Origin: Cranoglanis bouderius
Lineage: Eukaryota; Chordata; Actinopteri; Siluriformes; Cranoglanididae
NCBI GenBank assembly: GCA_023630585.1
Contig: CM042548.1
Coordinates: forward strand, 23,148,527-23,212,526
Reading direction: 5' to 3'
Length of the DNA stretch: 64,000 nucleotides
Below, in pieces: positions 51,099 through 63,500 of this stretch. The notes beneath the pieces were generated by a model. The model made no database searches and had not been told where the DNA came from. It saw nothing but the letters and a program-made list of their open reading frames with translations. A program made the translations under genes and the position numbers. Position 1 is the stretch's first letter. Each line of letters starts with the position of its first letter.

Positions 51099-52038
51099 CA
51101 GTGCCTATAGAAAATCATCATACCCTGTCAAAATCCTTACCTTTTGTCACATTACACTTCCCAGATCACACACCCTGCTAATCGCCCCCCACCTGACATC
51201 AGCTGCAGTGGTTTTGATTACTTCTTAAGAAAACCGGCTGTTCCATGATGATTCCATTACTAGTAGTGCATGGCAACGCAAAGAATACACCATGGTTGGA
51301 AAGGTGCTTTCAAAAGGGCTCTGGGACAAAGTTGTGGAAAGGCACAAGTTAGGAGAAGGATACAAAAAGATTTCAAAAGCTTTAACTATCCCTCTGAGTA
51401 CCGTTCAGAGCATTATTAAGAAGTGGAAACTGTATGGCACCACCAACACCTTGCTTAGATCGGCCCGTCCCTCCAAACTGGATGACCGAGCCAGGAGGAT
51501 ATCGATCAGGGAAGCTACCAAGAGGCCATTGGCAACTTTAAAACCACTTGGAAGATTAGAATCTTCCAACTGGTTTTAAAGTTGCCAATGGCCTCTTGGT
51601 AGCTTCCCTTGGTAGCTTCCCTTGGCATTAGAATGCCATGTGGCAAAAGGTTTTATGGTCAGATGAAACCATGATTGAACTTTTTGGACTGAACTGCAAG
51701 CGTTATGTTTGGCAAAAACCAAACACAGCACACCACCCAAAACACACCATACCTACTGTGAAGCATGGTGGTGGCAACATTATGTTGTGGGGTTGTCGTA
51801 GGTGGCTCTACGAAGTATTATATCATGGGACTGATCACTTTTCCAACTCTGTTAATCTAGTTTTCTTTTTTTACATTTCCAAACTGTTGCCTTTTTACGT
51901 TACTGGAATGTTGTAAGGCAGAATGTGTAAATAAAGCTGGAACAAAAAAACATATTTTTAATGGGTTTTGATTTCAGGCTGTAAGACAAAAAAAAAGTGA
52001 CTATTTCAAAGGGGTATGATGATTTTCTATAGGCACTG
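51099..52038 (+). mobile_element. Tc1-like element, nearly full-length ends, broken transposase
   Basis: CAGTGCCTATAGAAAATCAT (51099 on) and its inverse ending GGCACTG at 52038 are the terminal repeats, flanked by TA (51097-51098, 52039-52040). The plus strand encodes MVGKVLSKGLWDKVVERHKL, GEGYKKISKALTIPLSTVQS and RSARPSKLDDRARRISIREA, the two DNA-binding helices. Beyond a palindromic insertion-like rearrangement (51509-51608) comes MWQKVLWSDETMIELFGLNC, with a D of the DDE triad, and IPTVKHGGGNIMLWGC. The D-to-E segment is deleted, so it cannot transpose on its own. It is the same family as the copy at 5393-5990. Confidence 0.92.
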
Positions 52039-52279
52039 TATATATTTTTTTAAAAACATCTTGAAATAAAAAGACTTCATGGAACAGAAATAAGAAAAGA
52101 GAAGAAAAGTAATTATTTGAGAATCATCATCCTTATTCTTTCTCCGAATGAATTGATCATGTAACATACATGATGTGTACATCATAAGAATAGGTCTCTT
52201 AAAATAAAGAGGATTTTAAGTATGACCTAAGAAGAATTTTCATGAGTAAAGGCCACCTTATTCAACAGTCCAAGAGAAC

Positions 52280-52410
52280 ACGGATACTTTTTTTTTTTTT
52301 TTTTTAATCATCCATCCATCCATCCATTTTCTGTACCGCTTATCCTACACAGGGTCACGGGGACCCTGGAGCCTATCCCAGGGAACTCTGGGCACAAGGC
52401 GGGGGACACC
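52280..52410. repeat. Fish dispersed repeat with (ATCC)n end
   Basis: A poly-T run, then (ATCC)n and TTCTGTACCGCTTATCCTAC with GGAGCCTATCCCAGGGAACT. This is a very common fish sequence that I take to be an antisense LINE/SINE 3' end. Confidence 0.55.
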
Positions 52411-52416
52411 ACTATA

Positions 52417-53940
52417 CAGTGGATATAAAAAGTATACACAACCCTGTTAAAATGGCAGGTTTTTGTGGTATAAAAAAAATTAAACTAAGTTAAATCATTT
52501 AAGAACCCTTTTTTCTCCTTTGTGTGAAATTGCAACATATAAATATCAAGTGACAAACACCCAGAAATGTTTTTGGGTAAAAACAAACAAAAAAAACTTC
52601 CGATACCCAGTTTACATAAGTGTTCACACCCTTTTATAATTGGGACTGTGGCCATGTTCAGAATGAACCAATCACATTCAAACTCATGTTAAATACTAAT
52701 TAGTTTAACCTGCCATCAATTAAAGTGACTGATTTCCCCAAAATAAAGTACAGCTGTTCCTCTAGGATTCTCCTGACATCTTCCTGGTAACATGCAACTG
52801 GAAAAGCCATGGGCCACAAAGAGCTTACAGAGCAGGAACAGGATCTCACTGTTGAAAAATATCAATCAGGAGAGGGTTACAATAAAATCTCCAAGGCACT
52901 GGATATACCATGGAACACTGTAAAGACAATAATCAACAAGTGGAGAAAATATGGCATGATAGTGTGTTAGAATCTCCCTCTCGCTACGATGCTAGCAGAG
53001 GCTAGCGAGTAGCGCACTTCCGCATTCCACGCTTCGTGCTACGAGGAAGAGTAGCGCGAGCGTAATTCATAAAAACCCTCCGGACTGTGCATTCATGAAC
53101 TCTGTTTTACTATATTTGTTTACTTTGCCATGTTTTTGGTTTACGTCATGTCTCTGCCCCCGCTTCCTTATTGGTCCGTTTATTTTGGTTCATGTCCTGT
53201 ATCCACCCTTGTTCTGTCATTGGTTTCCTGATTATTGTTTGATTATTGTTTTCAGGTGTTTTGTGTTTTATCTTGTTTGCGTTTGATTACCCGTGTTATT
53301 TAAACCCCTTTTTGTGTCCGCTTCCTCGCGGAGTATTATATAGATGAATACGAGTGAATCTCGCTAAGTAAAGATAAGGAATTGTACATTCCTCTATGTT
53401 TTTTTGTTTTCCTCGCGTTCTCTGGATTTTGGATTTTCTCTGGGCCTTGTGACGTATTGGATTATTACCTTGCCTATGTGGGATTACTGCGGTGTCAGTT
53501 TGTGGATTAATGCCGTGTGAGTTTTTGGATTATCACCTTGTTTTTCTTTGGAATTACTGCCCTGTCATTTTTGTGGATCATTGCCTTGTTTATTTGTGGA
53601 TTTATGTCTGAAACCTCTGTGGATTTTTGGTTTGACTATTTTCCTTTTTTTTGACCCTGCCGGTGCGTTACCTTTCCCCCTGATTGATACGTGTTCCTTT
53701 ACTTTTGAATATTCCTTTATGTTCCTAATAAACTGACTAGTTCCCCTGCAAGTGCATCCTGCTTCCCTCCTTGTGGTTACGTAACACAGTGACACTATTA
53801 AGAACAGGAAGATCAGAAGAAAACTGTTCAGTGAGGCTGCCAAGAGGCCTACAGCAACGTTAAAAGAACTGTAGCAATTTCTGGCAAATACTGGCTGCTC
53901 CCTACATGTGACAACAATCTCCTGAATTCTTCACATCTCT
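52417..53940 (+). mobile_element. Tc1-like element split by a solo LTR
   Basis: The left terminus CAGTGGATATAAAAAGTATA (52417 on) follows TA. From ATG 52810 the frame reads MGHKELTEQEQDLTVEKYQS, GEGYNKISKALDIPWNTVKT, IINKWRKYGM (first DNA-binding helix). It is then cut at 52964 by an 822-bp solo LTR and resumes with TVTLLRTGRSEENC and RLPRGLQQR-like second-helix sequence to about 53940. The catalytic part and right terminus are missing. Confidence 0.8.
52965..53786 (+). mobile_element. Solo LTR inside a Tc1 copy
   Basis: It starts TGTTAGAATCTCC, ends GGTTACGTAACA, and contains CCTAATAAA near the 3' end. The flanks are TAGTG and CAGTG, a 4-of-5 match to an expected 5-bp duplication. The start region is CpG-rich (GTAGCGCGAGCG). 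The 3' part resembles the LTR at 29117-29606. Confidence 0.78.
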
Positions 53941-54232
53941 GGGAGAGAGAGAAAATAGTTGGTATATTTCATTAACTCATCTTTTGGCAGGTCTAGGTCA
54001 AAGGTCATAATCAATCAAAATAATTTTGACAAGTCTAGGTCAAAGGTCATCATCATCAATCAAATTTTGACAGGTCATCATGATTAAATGTAATTTTGTC
54101 AGGTCAACAGGTGTCTGTATATTAAATGAAAGCAGCATTCCCAGCTATGAAGAGTTGGCATAATTCATCAAATTAATTTGACAGGCGTATGTTAATGTTT
54201 AAGATAATAGATTACAAATGAAAGCACACACA
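53941..54232. repeat. Degenerate ~42-bp direct repeats with DR1 motifs
   Basis: TTGACAAGTCTAGGTCAAAG-type phrases repeat at about 42-bp spacing, then decay into TTTTGACAGGTCATCATGAT. AGGTCAAAGGTCA is present twice (53995-54007 and 54037-54049). Confidence 0.8.
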
Positions 54233-54283
<51 letters not shown>

Positions 54284-54361
54284 CCAAAGTTCCCTACCAA
54301 ATTGTATGGCCATGAGAGTTTTCACATGATAGCACACCCACACACACACACACACACACAC
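54226..54361. repeat. Two (CA)n arrays
   Basis: (CA)n at about 54226-54282 and 54336-54361, separated by unique-looking sequence. Confidence 0.95.
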
Positions 54362-54521
54362 CCTCAGAAAGAGGGTTGTTATATTTCATCAAACAAATTT
54401 TGCCATGTGTAAGTAATTAGAGACATGAAACCACCATTCTCTCACACACACAAACAATTTTATAACCAAGTATCCCCGCATTTTGACAGGTCATCATGAT
54501 TAAATGTAATCTCTTCAAGCT

Positions 54522-57500
54522 CACACAAAAAAGCGGGAGTCGAAAGAGCGAACACGAAACAGCGCACACAAAATAGGTGGAGTCGAAACAGCGAACACGA
54601 CACAGCTGGAGACGAAAGAGTGAACACGACACAGCTGGAGTCGACAGAGCAAACATGAAACAGCTGGAGTAGAAAGCGCGAACACGAAACAGCTGGAACA
54701 AAAAGAGCGCACAAGAAACGGCTGGAGCGAAAGAGCGAACACGAAACAGCTGGAGTTGAAAGCGCGAAAACGAAACAGATGGAACAAAAACAGTGCAAAA
54801 GAAACGGCTGGAGCGAAAGAGCGAACATGAAACAACTGGAGTCGAAAGAGCGAACACGAAACAACTGGAGTCGAAAGAGCGAACACAAAACAGCTGGAGT
54901 CGAAAGAGCGAACACGATACAGCTGGAGTCGAAAGAGCGAACATGACACAGCTGGAGTTGAAAGAGCGAAGACGACACAGCTGGAGTCGAAAGAGCGAAC
55001 ATGAAACAGCTGGAGTCGAAGGAGCGAACACAAAACAGCGCACACAAAACAGCTGGAGTCGAAAGAGCAAACACGAAACAGTGCACACAAAACAGCTGGA
55101 GACGAAAGAGTGAACACGACACAGCTGGAGTCGACAGAGCAAACATGAAACAGCTGGAGTCGAAAGAGCGAACACAACACAGCGGGAGTCGAAAGAGCGA
55201 ACACGAAATGGCGGGAGTCGAAAGAGGGAACACAAAACAGCTGGAGTCAAAAGAGCGCACAAGAAACAGCGGGAGTAGAAACAGCTAACATAAAACAGAT
55301 GGAGTCGAAACAACGAACATGAAACAGCTGGAGTCGAAACAGCGAACACGACACGGCTGGAGTCGAAAGAGCGAAGACTAAACAGCTGGAGTCGAAAGAG
55401 CGAACACGAAACAGCTGGAGTCGAAAGAGCGAACACGTCACAGCTGGAGTCGAAACAGCGAACACAAAACAGCGCACACAAAACAGCTGGAGTCGAAACA
55501 GCAAACACGACACAGCTGGAGTCGAAACAGCGAACACGAGACAGCTGGAGTCAAAAGAACTCAGAAAAAAAAGCAGGAGTCGAAAGAGAGAACACGACAC
55601 AGCTGGAGTCAAAAGACCGAACACGACACAGCTGGAGTCGAAACAGCGAACACGAGACAGCTGGAGTCAAAAGAACTCAGAAAAAAAAGCAGGAGTCGAA
55701 ACAGCGAACACGACACAGCTGGAGTCGAAAGAGCGAACATGAAACAGCTGGAGTCGAAAGCGCGAACACGAAACAGCTGGAACAAAAAGAGCTCACAAGA
55801 AACGGCTGGAGCGAAAGAGCGAACACGAAACAACTGGAGTCGAAAGAGCGAACACGACACAGCTGGAGACGAAAGAGCGAACACGACACAGCTGGAGTCG
55901 AAAGAGCGAACACGTTACAGCTGGAGTCGAAAGAGCGAACACGACACAGCTGGTGTCGAAAGAGAGAACACGACGCAGATGGAGACGAAAGAACTCAGAA
56001 ATAAAAGCAGGAGTCGAAAGAGAAAACACGACACAGCTGGAGTCGAAAGAGCGAACATGATACAGCTGGTGTGAAAAGAGCGAACACGAAACAGCGGGAG
56101 TAGAAACAGCTAACACGAAACAGGTGGAGTCGCAACAGTGCACACAAAACAGCTAGAGTCAAAAACGCAAACACGACACAGCGGGAGTCGAAAGAGCGAA
56201 CACGAAATGGCGGGAGTCGAACGAGTGGACACGAAACAGCTGGAGACAAAACAGCGCACACAAAACAGCTGGAGTCAAAAGAGCGCACACAAAACAGCGG
56301 GAGTAGAAAGAGCTAACACAGAACAGATGGAGTCGAAACAACGAACATGAAACAGCTGGAGTCTAAACAGCGAACACAACACAGCTGGAGTCGAAAGAGC
56401 GAACACGACACAGCTGGAGTCGAAACAGCGAACACGACACAGCTGGAGTCGAAAGAGAGAACACGACACAGCTGGAGTCAAAAGAGAGAACACGAAACAG
56501 CGCACACAAAACAGCTGGAGTCGAAACAGCGAGCATGACACAGATGGAGTCGAAACAGCGAACACGACACAGCTGGAGTCGAAAGAGCGCACACAGAACA
56601 GCTGGAGCCTAAAGAGCGCACACAAAACAGCTGGAGCCTAAAGAGCGCACAAAAAACAGCTGGAGTCGAAAGAGCGAACACGAAACAGCTGGAGTCGAAA
56701 GAGCGAACACGACACAGCTGGAGTCGAAAAAGAGAACACGACACAGCTGGAGTCGAAAGAGCGAATACGTTACAGCTGGAGTCGAAAGAGCGAACACGAC
56801 ACAGCTGGTGTCGAAAGAGAGAACACGACGCAGATGGAGACGAAAGAACTCAGAAATAAAAGCAGGAGTCGAAAGAGAAAACACGACACAGCAGGAGTCG
56901 AAAGAGAAAACACGACACAGCTGGAGTCGAAAGAGCGAACATGATACAGCTGGTGTGAAAAGAGCGAACACGAAACAGCGGGAGTAGAAACAGCTAACAC
57001 GAAACAGGTGGAGTCGCAACAGTGCACACAAAACAGCTAGAGTCAAAAACGCAAACACGACACAGCTGGAGTCGAAAGAGCGAACACGAAATGGCGGGAG
57101 TCGAACGAGCGGACACGAAACAGCTGGAGACAAAACAGCGCACACAAAACAGCTGTATTCAAAAGAGCGCAGAAGAAACAGCGGGAGTAGAAACAGCTGA
57201 CACAAAACAGATGAAGTCGAAACAACGAACAGGAAACAGCTGGAGTCGAAACAGCGAACATGACAAAGCTGGAGTCGAAAGAGCGAAGACGAAACAGTGG
57301 GAGTCGAAAGAGCGAACACTAAACAGCTGGAGTCGAAAGAGTGAACAGGACACAGCTGGAGTCGAAAGAGCGAACACGAAACAGCGCACACAAAACAGCT
57401 GGAGTCGAAACAGCGAACACAACACAGCGGGAGACGAAAGAACAAACACGACACAGCTGGAGTCGAAAGAGCGCACACAGAACAGCTGGAGCCTAAAGAG

Positions 57501-60500
57501 CGCACACAAAACAACTGGAGCCTAAAGAGCGCACAAAAAACAGCTGGAGTCGAAAGAGCGAACACGAAACAGCTGGAGTCGAAAACGCGAACACGAAACA
57601 GCGCACACAAAACAGCTGGAGGCGAAACAACGAACACAACACAGCTGGAGTCGAAAGAGAGAACACGACACAGCTGGAGTCGAAAGAGCGAACACGACAC
57701 AGCTGGAGAAGAATGAGCAATGACGAAACAGCTGGAGAAGAATGAGCGAAGACGAAACAGCTGGAGTCGAAAGAACTCAGAAAAAAAAGCAGGAGTCGAA
57801 AGAGAAAACTCGACAAAGCTGGAGTCGAAAGAGCGAACAATACACAGCTGGATTCGAAAGAGCGAATAAAAAACAGCGCACACAAAACAACTGGAGTCGA
57901 AAGAGCGAACACGAAACAGAGCACACAAAACAGCTGGAGTCGAAACAGCGAACACGACACAGCTGGAGTGGAAACAGCGAAGACGACACAGCTGGAGTCG
58001 AAAGAGTGAACACGACACAGCTGGAGTCGAAAGAGTGAACACGAAACAACTAGAGTCGAAAGAGCGAACACGAAACAGCTGGAGTCGAAAGAGCGAACAC
58101 GACACAGCTGGTGTCGAAAGAGAGAACACGACACAGCTGGAGAAGAATGAGCAATGACGAAACAGCTGGAGAAGAATGAGCGAAGACGAAACAGCTGGAG
58201 TCGAAAGAACTCAGAAAAAAAAGCAGGAGTCGAAAGAGAAAACTCGACAAAGCTGGAGTCGAAAGAGCGAACAATACACAGCTGGATTCGAAAGAGCGAA
58301 TAAAAAACAGCGCACACAAAACAGCTGGAGTCGAAAGAGCGAACACGAAACAGAGCACACAAAACAGCTGGAGTCGAAACAGCGAACACGACACAGCTGG
58401 AGTGGAAAGAGTGAACACGACACAGCTGGAGTTGAAAGAGCGAACACGAAACAACTGGAGTCGAAAGAGCGAACACGAAACAGCTGGAGAAGAATGAGCA
58501 ATGACGAAACAGCTGGAGAAGAATGAGCGAAGACGAAACAGCTGGAGTCGAAAGAACTCAGAAAAAAAAGCAGGAGTCGAAAGAGAAAACTCGACAAAGC
58601 TGGAGTCGAAAGAGCGAACATGTTACAGCTGGAGTCGAAAGAGCGAACAATACACAGCTGGATTCGAAAGAGCGAATAAAAAACAGCGCACACAAAACAG
58701 CTGGAGTCGAAAGAGCGAACACGAAACAGAGCACACAAAACAGCTGGAGTCGAAACAGCGAACACGACACAGCTGGAGTGGAAACAGCGAAGACGACACA
58801 GCTGGAGTCGAAAGAGTGAACACGACACAGCTGGAGTCGAAAGAGTGAACACGAAACAACTGGAGTCGAAAGAGCGAACACGAAACAGCTGGAGTCGAAA
58901 GAGCGAACACGACACAGCTGGAGTCGAAAGAGCGAACACGACACAGCTGGTGTCGAAAGAGAGAACACGACACAGCTGGAGAAGAATGAGCAATGACGAA
59001 ACAGCTGGAGAAGAATGAGCGAAGACGAAACAGCTGGAGTCGAAAGAACTCAGAAAAAAAAGCAGGAGTCGAAAGAGAAAACTCGACAAAGCTGGAGTCG
59101 AAAGAGCGAACAATACACAGCTGGATTCGAAAGAGCGAATAAAAAACAGCGCACACAAAACAGCTGGAGTCGAAAGAGCGAACACGAAACAGAGCACACA
59201 AAACAGCTGGAGTCGAAACAGCGAACACGACACAGCTGGAGTGGAAACAGCGAAGACGACACAGCTGGAGTCGAAAGAGTGAACACGACACAGCTGGAGT
59301 CGAAAGAGCGAACACGACACAGCTGGAGTCAAAAAAGAGAACACGACACAGCTGGAGTCGAAAGAGCGAACACGTTACAGCTGGAGTCGAAAGAGCGAAC
59401 ACGACACAGCTGGTGTCGAAAGAGAGAACACGACGCAGCTGGAGTCGAAAGAACTCAGAAATAAAAGCAGGAGTCGAAAGAGAAAACACGACACAGCAGG
59501 AGTCGAAAAAGAAAACATGACACAGCTGGAGTCGAAAGAGCTAACACAACACAGCTGGAGTCGAAAGAGCGAACACGACACAGCTGGTGTCGAAAGAGAG
59601 AACACGACACAGCTGGAGAAGAATGAGCAATGACGAAACAGCTGGAGAAGAATGAGCGAAGACGAAACAGCTGGAGTCGAAAGAACTCAGAAAAAAAAGC
59701 AGGAGTCGAAAGAGAAAACTTGACAAAGCTGGAGTCGAAAGAGCGAATAATACACAGCTGGATTCGAAAGAGCGAATAAAAAACAGCGCACACAAAACAG
59801 CTGGAGTCGAAAGAGCGAACACGAAACAGAGCACACAAAACAGCTGGAGTCGAAATAGCGAACACGACACAGCTGGAGTGGAAACAGCGAAGACGACACA
59901 GCTGGAGTCGAAAGAGTGAACACGACACAGCTGGAGTCGAAAGAGTGAACACGAAACAACTGGAGTCGAAAGAGCGAACACGAAACAGCTGGAGTCGAAA
60001 GAGCGAACACGACACAGCTGGTGTCGAAAGAGGGAACATGCCGCAGCTGGAGACGAAAGAACTCAGAAATAAAAGCAGGAGTCGAAAGAGAAAACACGAC
60101 ACAGCAGGAGTCGAAAGAGAAAACATGACACAGCTGGAGTCGAAAGAGCGAACACAACACAGCTGGAGTCGAAAGAGCGAACACGACACAGCTGGTGTCG
60201 AAAGAGAGAACACGACACAGCTGGAGTCGAAAGAGCGAACAGGACACAGCTGGAGTCGAAAGAGCGAACACGAAACAGCTGGAGTCGAAAGAGAGAAAAC
60301 TACACAGCTGTAGACGAAAGAACTCAGAAAAAAAAGCAGGAGTCGAAAGAGAAAACACGACACAGCTGGAGTTGAAAGAGCGAACAAGACACAGCTGGAG
60401 TCGAACGATCGAATAAAAAAACAGCGCACACAAAACAGCTGGAGTCGAAAGAGCGAACACGAAACAGAGCACACAAAACAGCTGGAGTCGAAACAGCGAA

Positions 60501-63500
60501 CACGACACAGCTGGAGTGGAAACAGCGAAGACGACACAGCTGGAGTCGAAAGAGTGAACAAGACACAGCTGGAGACGAAAGAGCGAAGACGAAACAGCTT
60601 CAGTCGAAAGAGCGAACACGAAACAACTGGAGTCGAAAGAGCGAACACGAAACAGCTGGAGTCGAAAGAGCGAACACGACACAGCTGGAGTCGAAAGAGA
60701 GAACACGACAGCTGGAGTCGAAAGAGCGAACACGTTACAGCTGGAGTCGAAAGAGCGAACACGACGCAGCTGGAGTCGAAAGAGAGAACACGAAGCAGCT
60801 GGACTCGAAAGAGCGAACACAAAACAGCTGGAATCAAAAGAACTCAGAAATAAAAGCAGGAGTCGAAAGAGAAAACACGACACAGCAGGAGTCGAAAGAG
60901 AAAAAATGACACAGCTGGAGTCGAAAGAGCGAACACGACACAGCTGGAGTCGAAAGAGCGAACACGACACAGCTGGTGTCGAAAGAGAGAACACGACACA
61001 GCTGGAGTCGAAAGAGCGAACACAACACAGCTGGAGTCGAAAGAGCGAACACGACACAGCTGGAGTCGAAAGAGCGAACACGAAACAGCTGGAGTCGAAA
61101 GAGAGAAAATGACACAGCTGGAGACGAAAGAACTCAGAAAAAAAAGCATGAGTCGAAAGAGAAAACACGACACAGCTGGAGTCGAAAGAGCGAACAAGAC
61201 ATAGCTGGAGTCGAACGAGCGAATAAAAAACAGCGCACACAAAACAGCTGGAGTCGAAAGAGCGAACACGAAATGGCGGGAGTCGAACGAGCGGACACGA
61301 ATCAGCTGGAGACAAAACAGCGCACACAAAACAGCTGGAGTCAAAAGAGCGCACAAGAATCAGCGGGAGTAGAAACAGCTAACACAGAACAGATGGAGTC
61401 GAAACAACGAACATGAAACAGCTGGAGTCTAAACAGCGAACACAACACAGCTGGAGTCGAAAGAGCGAAGATGAAACAGCGGGAGTCGAAAGAGCGAACA
61501 CGAAACAGCTGGAGTCGAAAGAGGGAACAGGACACAGCTGGAGTCGAAAGAGCGAACACGTTACAGCTGGAGTCGAAAGAGCGAACACGACACAGCTGGT
61601 GTCGAAAGAGAGAACATGACGCAGCTGGAGTCGAAAGAACTCAGAAATAAAAGCAGGAGTCGAAAGAGAAAACACGACACAGCAGGAGTCGAAAGAGAAA
61701 ACATGACACAGCTGGAGTCGAAAGAGCGAACACAACACAGCTGGAGTCGAAAGAGCGAACACGACACAGCTGGTGTCGAAAGAGAGAACACGACACAGCT
61801 GGAGAAGAATGAGCAATGACGAAACAGCTGGAGAAGAATGAGCGAAGACGAAACAGCTGGAGTCGAAAGAACTCAGAAAAAAAAGCAGGAGTCGAAAGAG
61901 AAAACTTGACAAAGCTGGAGTCGAAAGAGCGAATAATACACAGCTGGATTCGAAAGAGCGAATAAAAAACAGCGCACACAAAACAGCTGGAGTCGAAAGA
62001 GCGAACACGAAACAGAGCACACAAAACAGCTGGAGTCGAAATAGCGAACACGACACAGCTGGAGTTGAAACAGCGAAGACGACACAGCTGGAGTCGAAAG
62101 AGTGAACACGACACAGCTGGAGTCGAAAGAGTGAACGCGAAACAACTGGAGTCGAAAGAGCGAACACGAAACAGCTGGAGTCGAAAGAGCGAACACGACA
62201 CAGCTGGAGTCGAAAAAGAGAACACGACACAGCTGGAGTCGAAAGAGCGAACACGTTACAGCTGGAGTCGAAAGAGCGAACACGACACAGCTGGTGTCGA
62301 ACGAGGGAACATGACGGAGCTGGAGACGAAAGAACTCAGAAATAAAAGCAGGAGTCGAAAGAGAAAACACGACACAGCAGGAGTCGAAAAAGAAAACATG
62401 ACACAGCTGGAGTCGAAAGAGCGAACACAACACAGCTGGAGTCGAAAGAGCGAACACGACACAGCTGGTGTCGAAAGAGAGAACACGACACAGCTGGAGT
62501 CGAAAGAGCGAACAGGACACAGCTGGAGTCGAAAGAGCGAACACGAAACAGCTGGAGTCGAAAGAGAGAAAACTACACAGCTGTAGACGAAAGAACTCAG
62601 AAAAAAAAGCAGGAGTCGAAAGAGAAAACACGACACAGCTGGAGTTGCAAGAGCGAACAAGACACAGCTGGAGTTGAACGAGCGAATAAAAAAACAGCGC
62701 ACACAAAACAGCTGGAGTCGAAAGAGCGAACACGACACAGCTGGAGTGGAAACAGCGAAGACGACACAGCTGGAGTCGAAAGAGTGAACAAGACACAGCT
62801 GGAGACGAAAGAGCGAAGACGAAACAGCTTCAGTCGAAAGAGCGAACATGAAACGGCTGGAGTCGAAAGAGTGAACACGAAACAACTGGAGTCGAAAGAG
62901 CGAACACGACACAGCTGGAGTCGAAAGAGCGAACACGAAACAGCTGGACTCGAAAGAGAGAAAACGACACAGCTGGAGACGAACGAACTCAGAAAAAAAA
63001 GCAGGAGTCGAAAGAGAAAACACGACGCAGCTGGAGTCGAAAGAGCGAACAAGACATAGCTGGACTCGAAAGAGCAAAAAAAGACACAGCTGGAGTCGAA
63101 AGAGCGAACACGACACAGATGGAGACGAAAGAGCGAAGACGAAACGGCTGGAGTCGAAAGAGTGAACACGACACAACTGGAGTCGAAAGAGCGAACACGA
63201 AACAGCTGGAGTCGAAAGAGCGAACACAACACAGTTGGAGACGAAAAAGAGAACACGACACAGCTGGAGTCGAAAGAGCGAACACGTTACAGCTGGAGTC
63301 GAAAGAGCGAACACGACACAGCTGGAGTCGAAAGAGAGAACACGAAGCAGCTGGAGACGAAAGAACTCAGAAATAAAAGCAGGAGTCGAAAGAGAAAACA
63401 CGACACAGCAGGAGTCGAAAGAGAAAACACGACACAGCTGGAGTCGAAAGAGCGAACATGATACAGCTGGTGTGAAAAGAGCGAACACGAAACAGCGGGA

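Noticed and set aside
53095..53843. Short hydrophobic frames as membrane proteins
   Set aside because: They lie wholly within a T-rich solo LTR and its flanks, where such frames arise from base composition.
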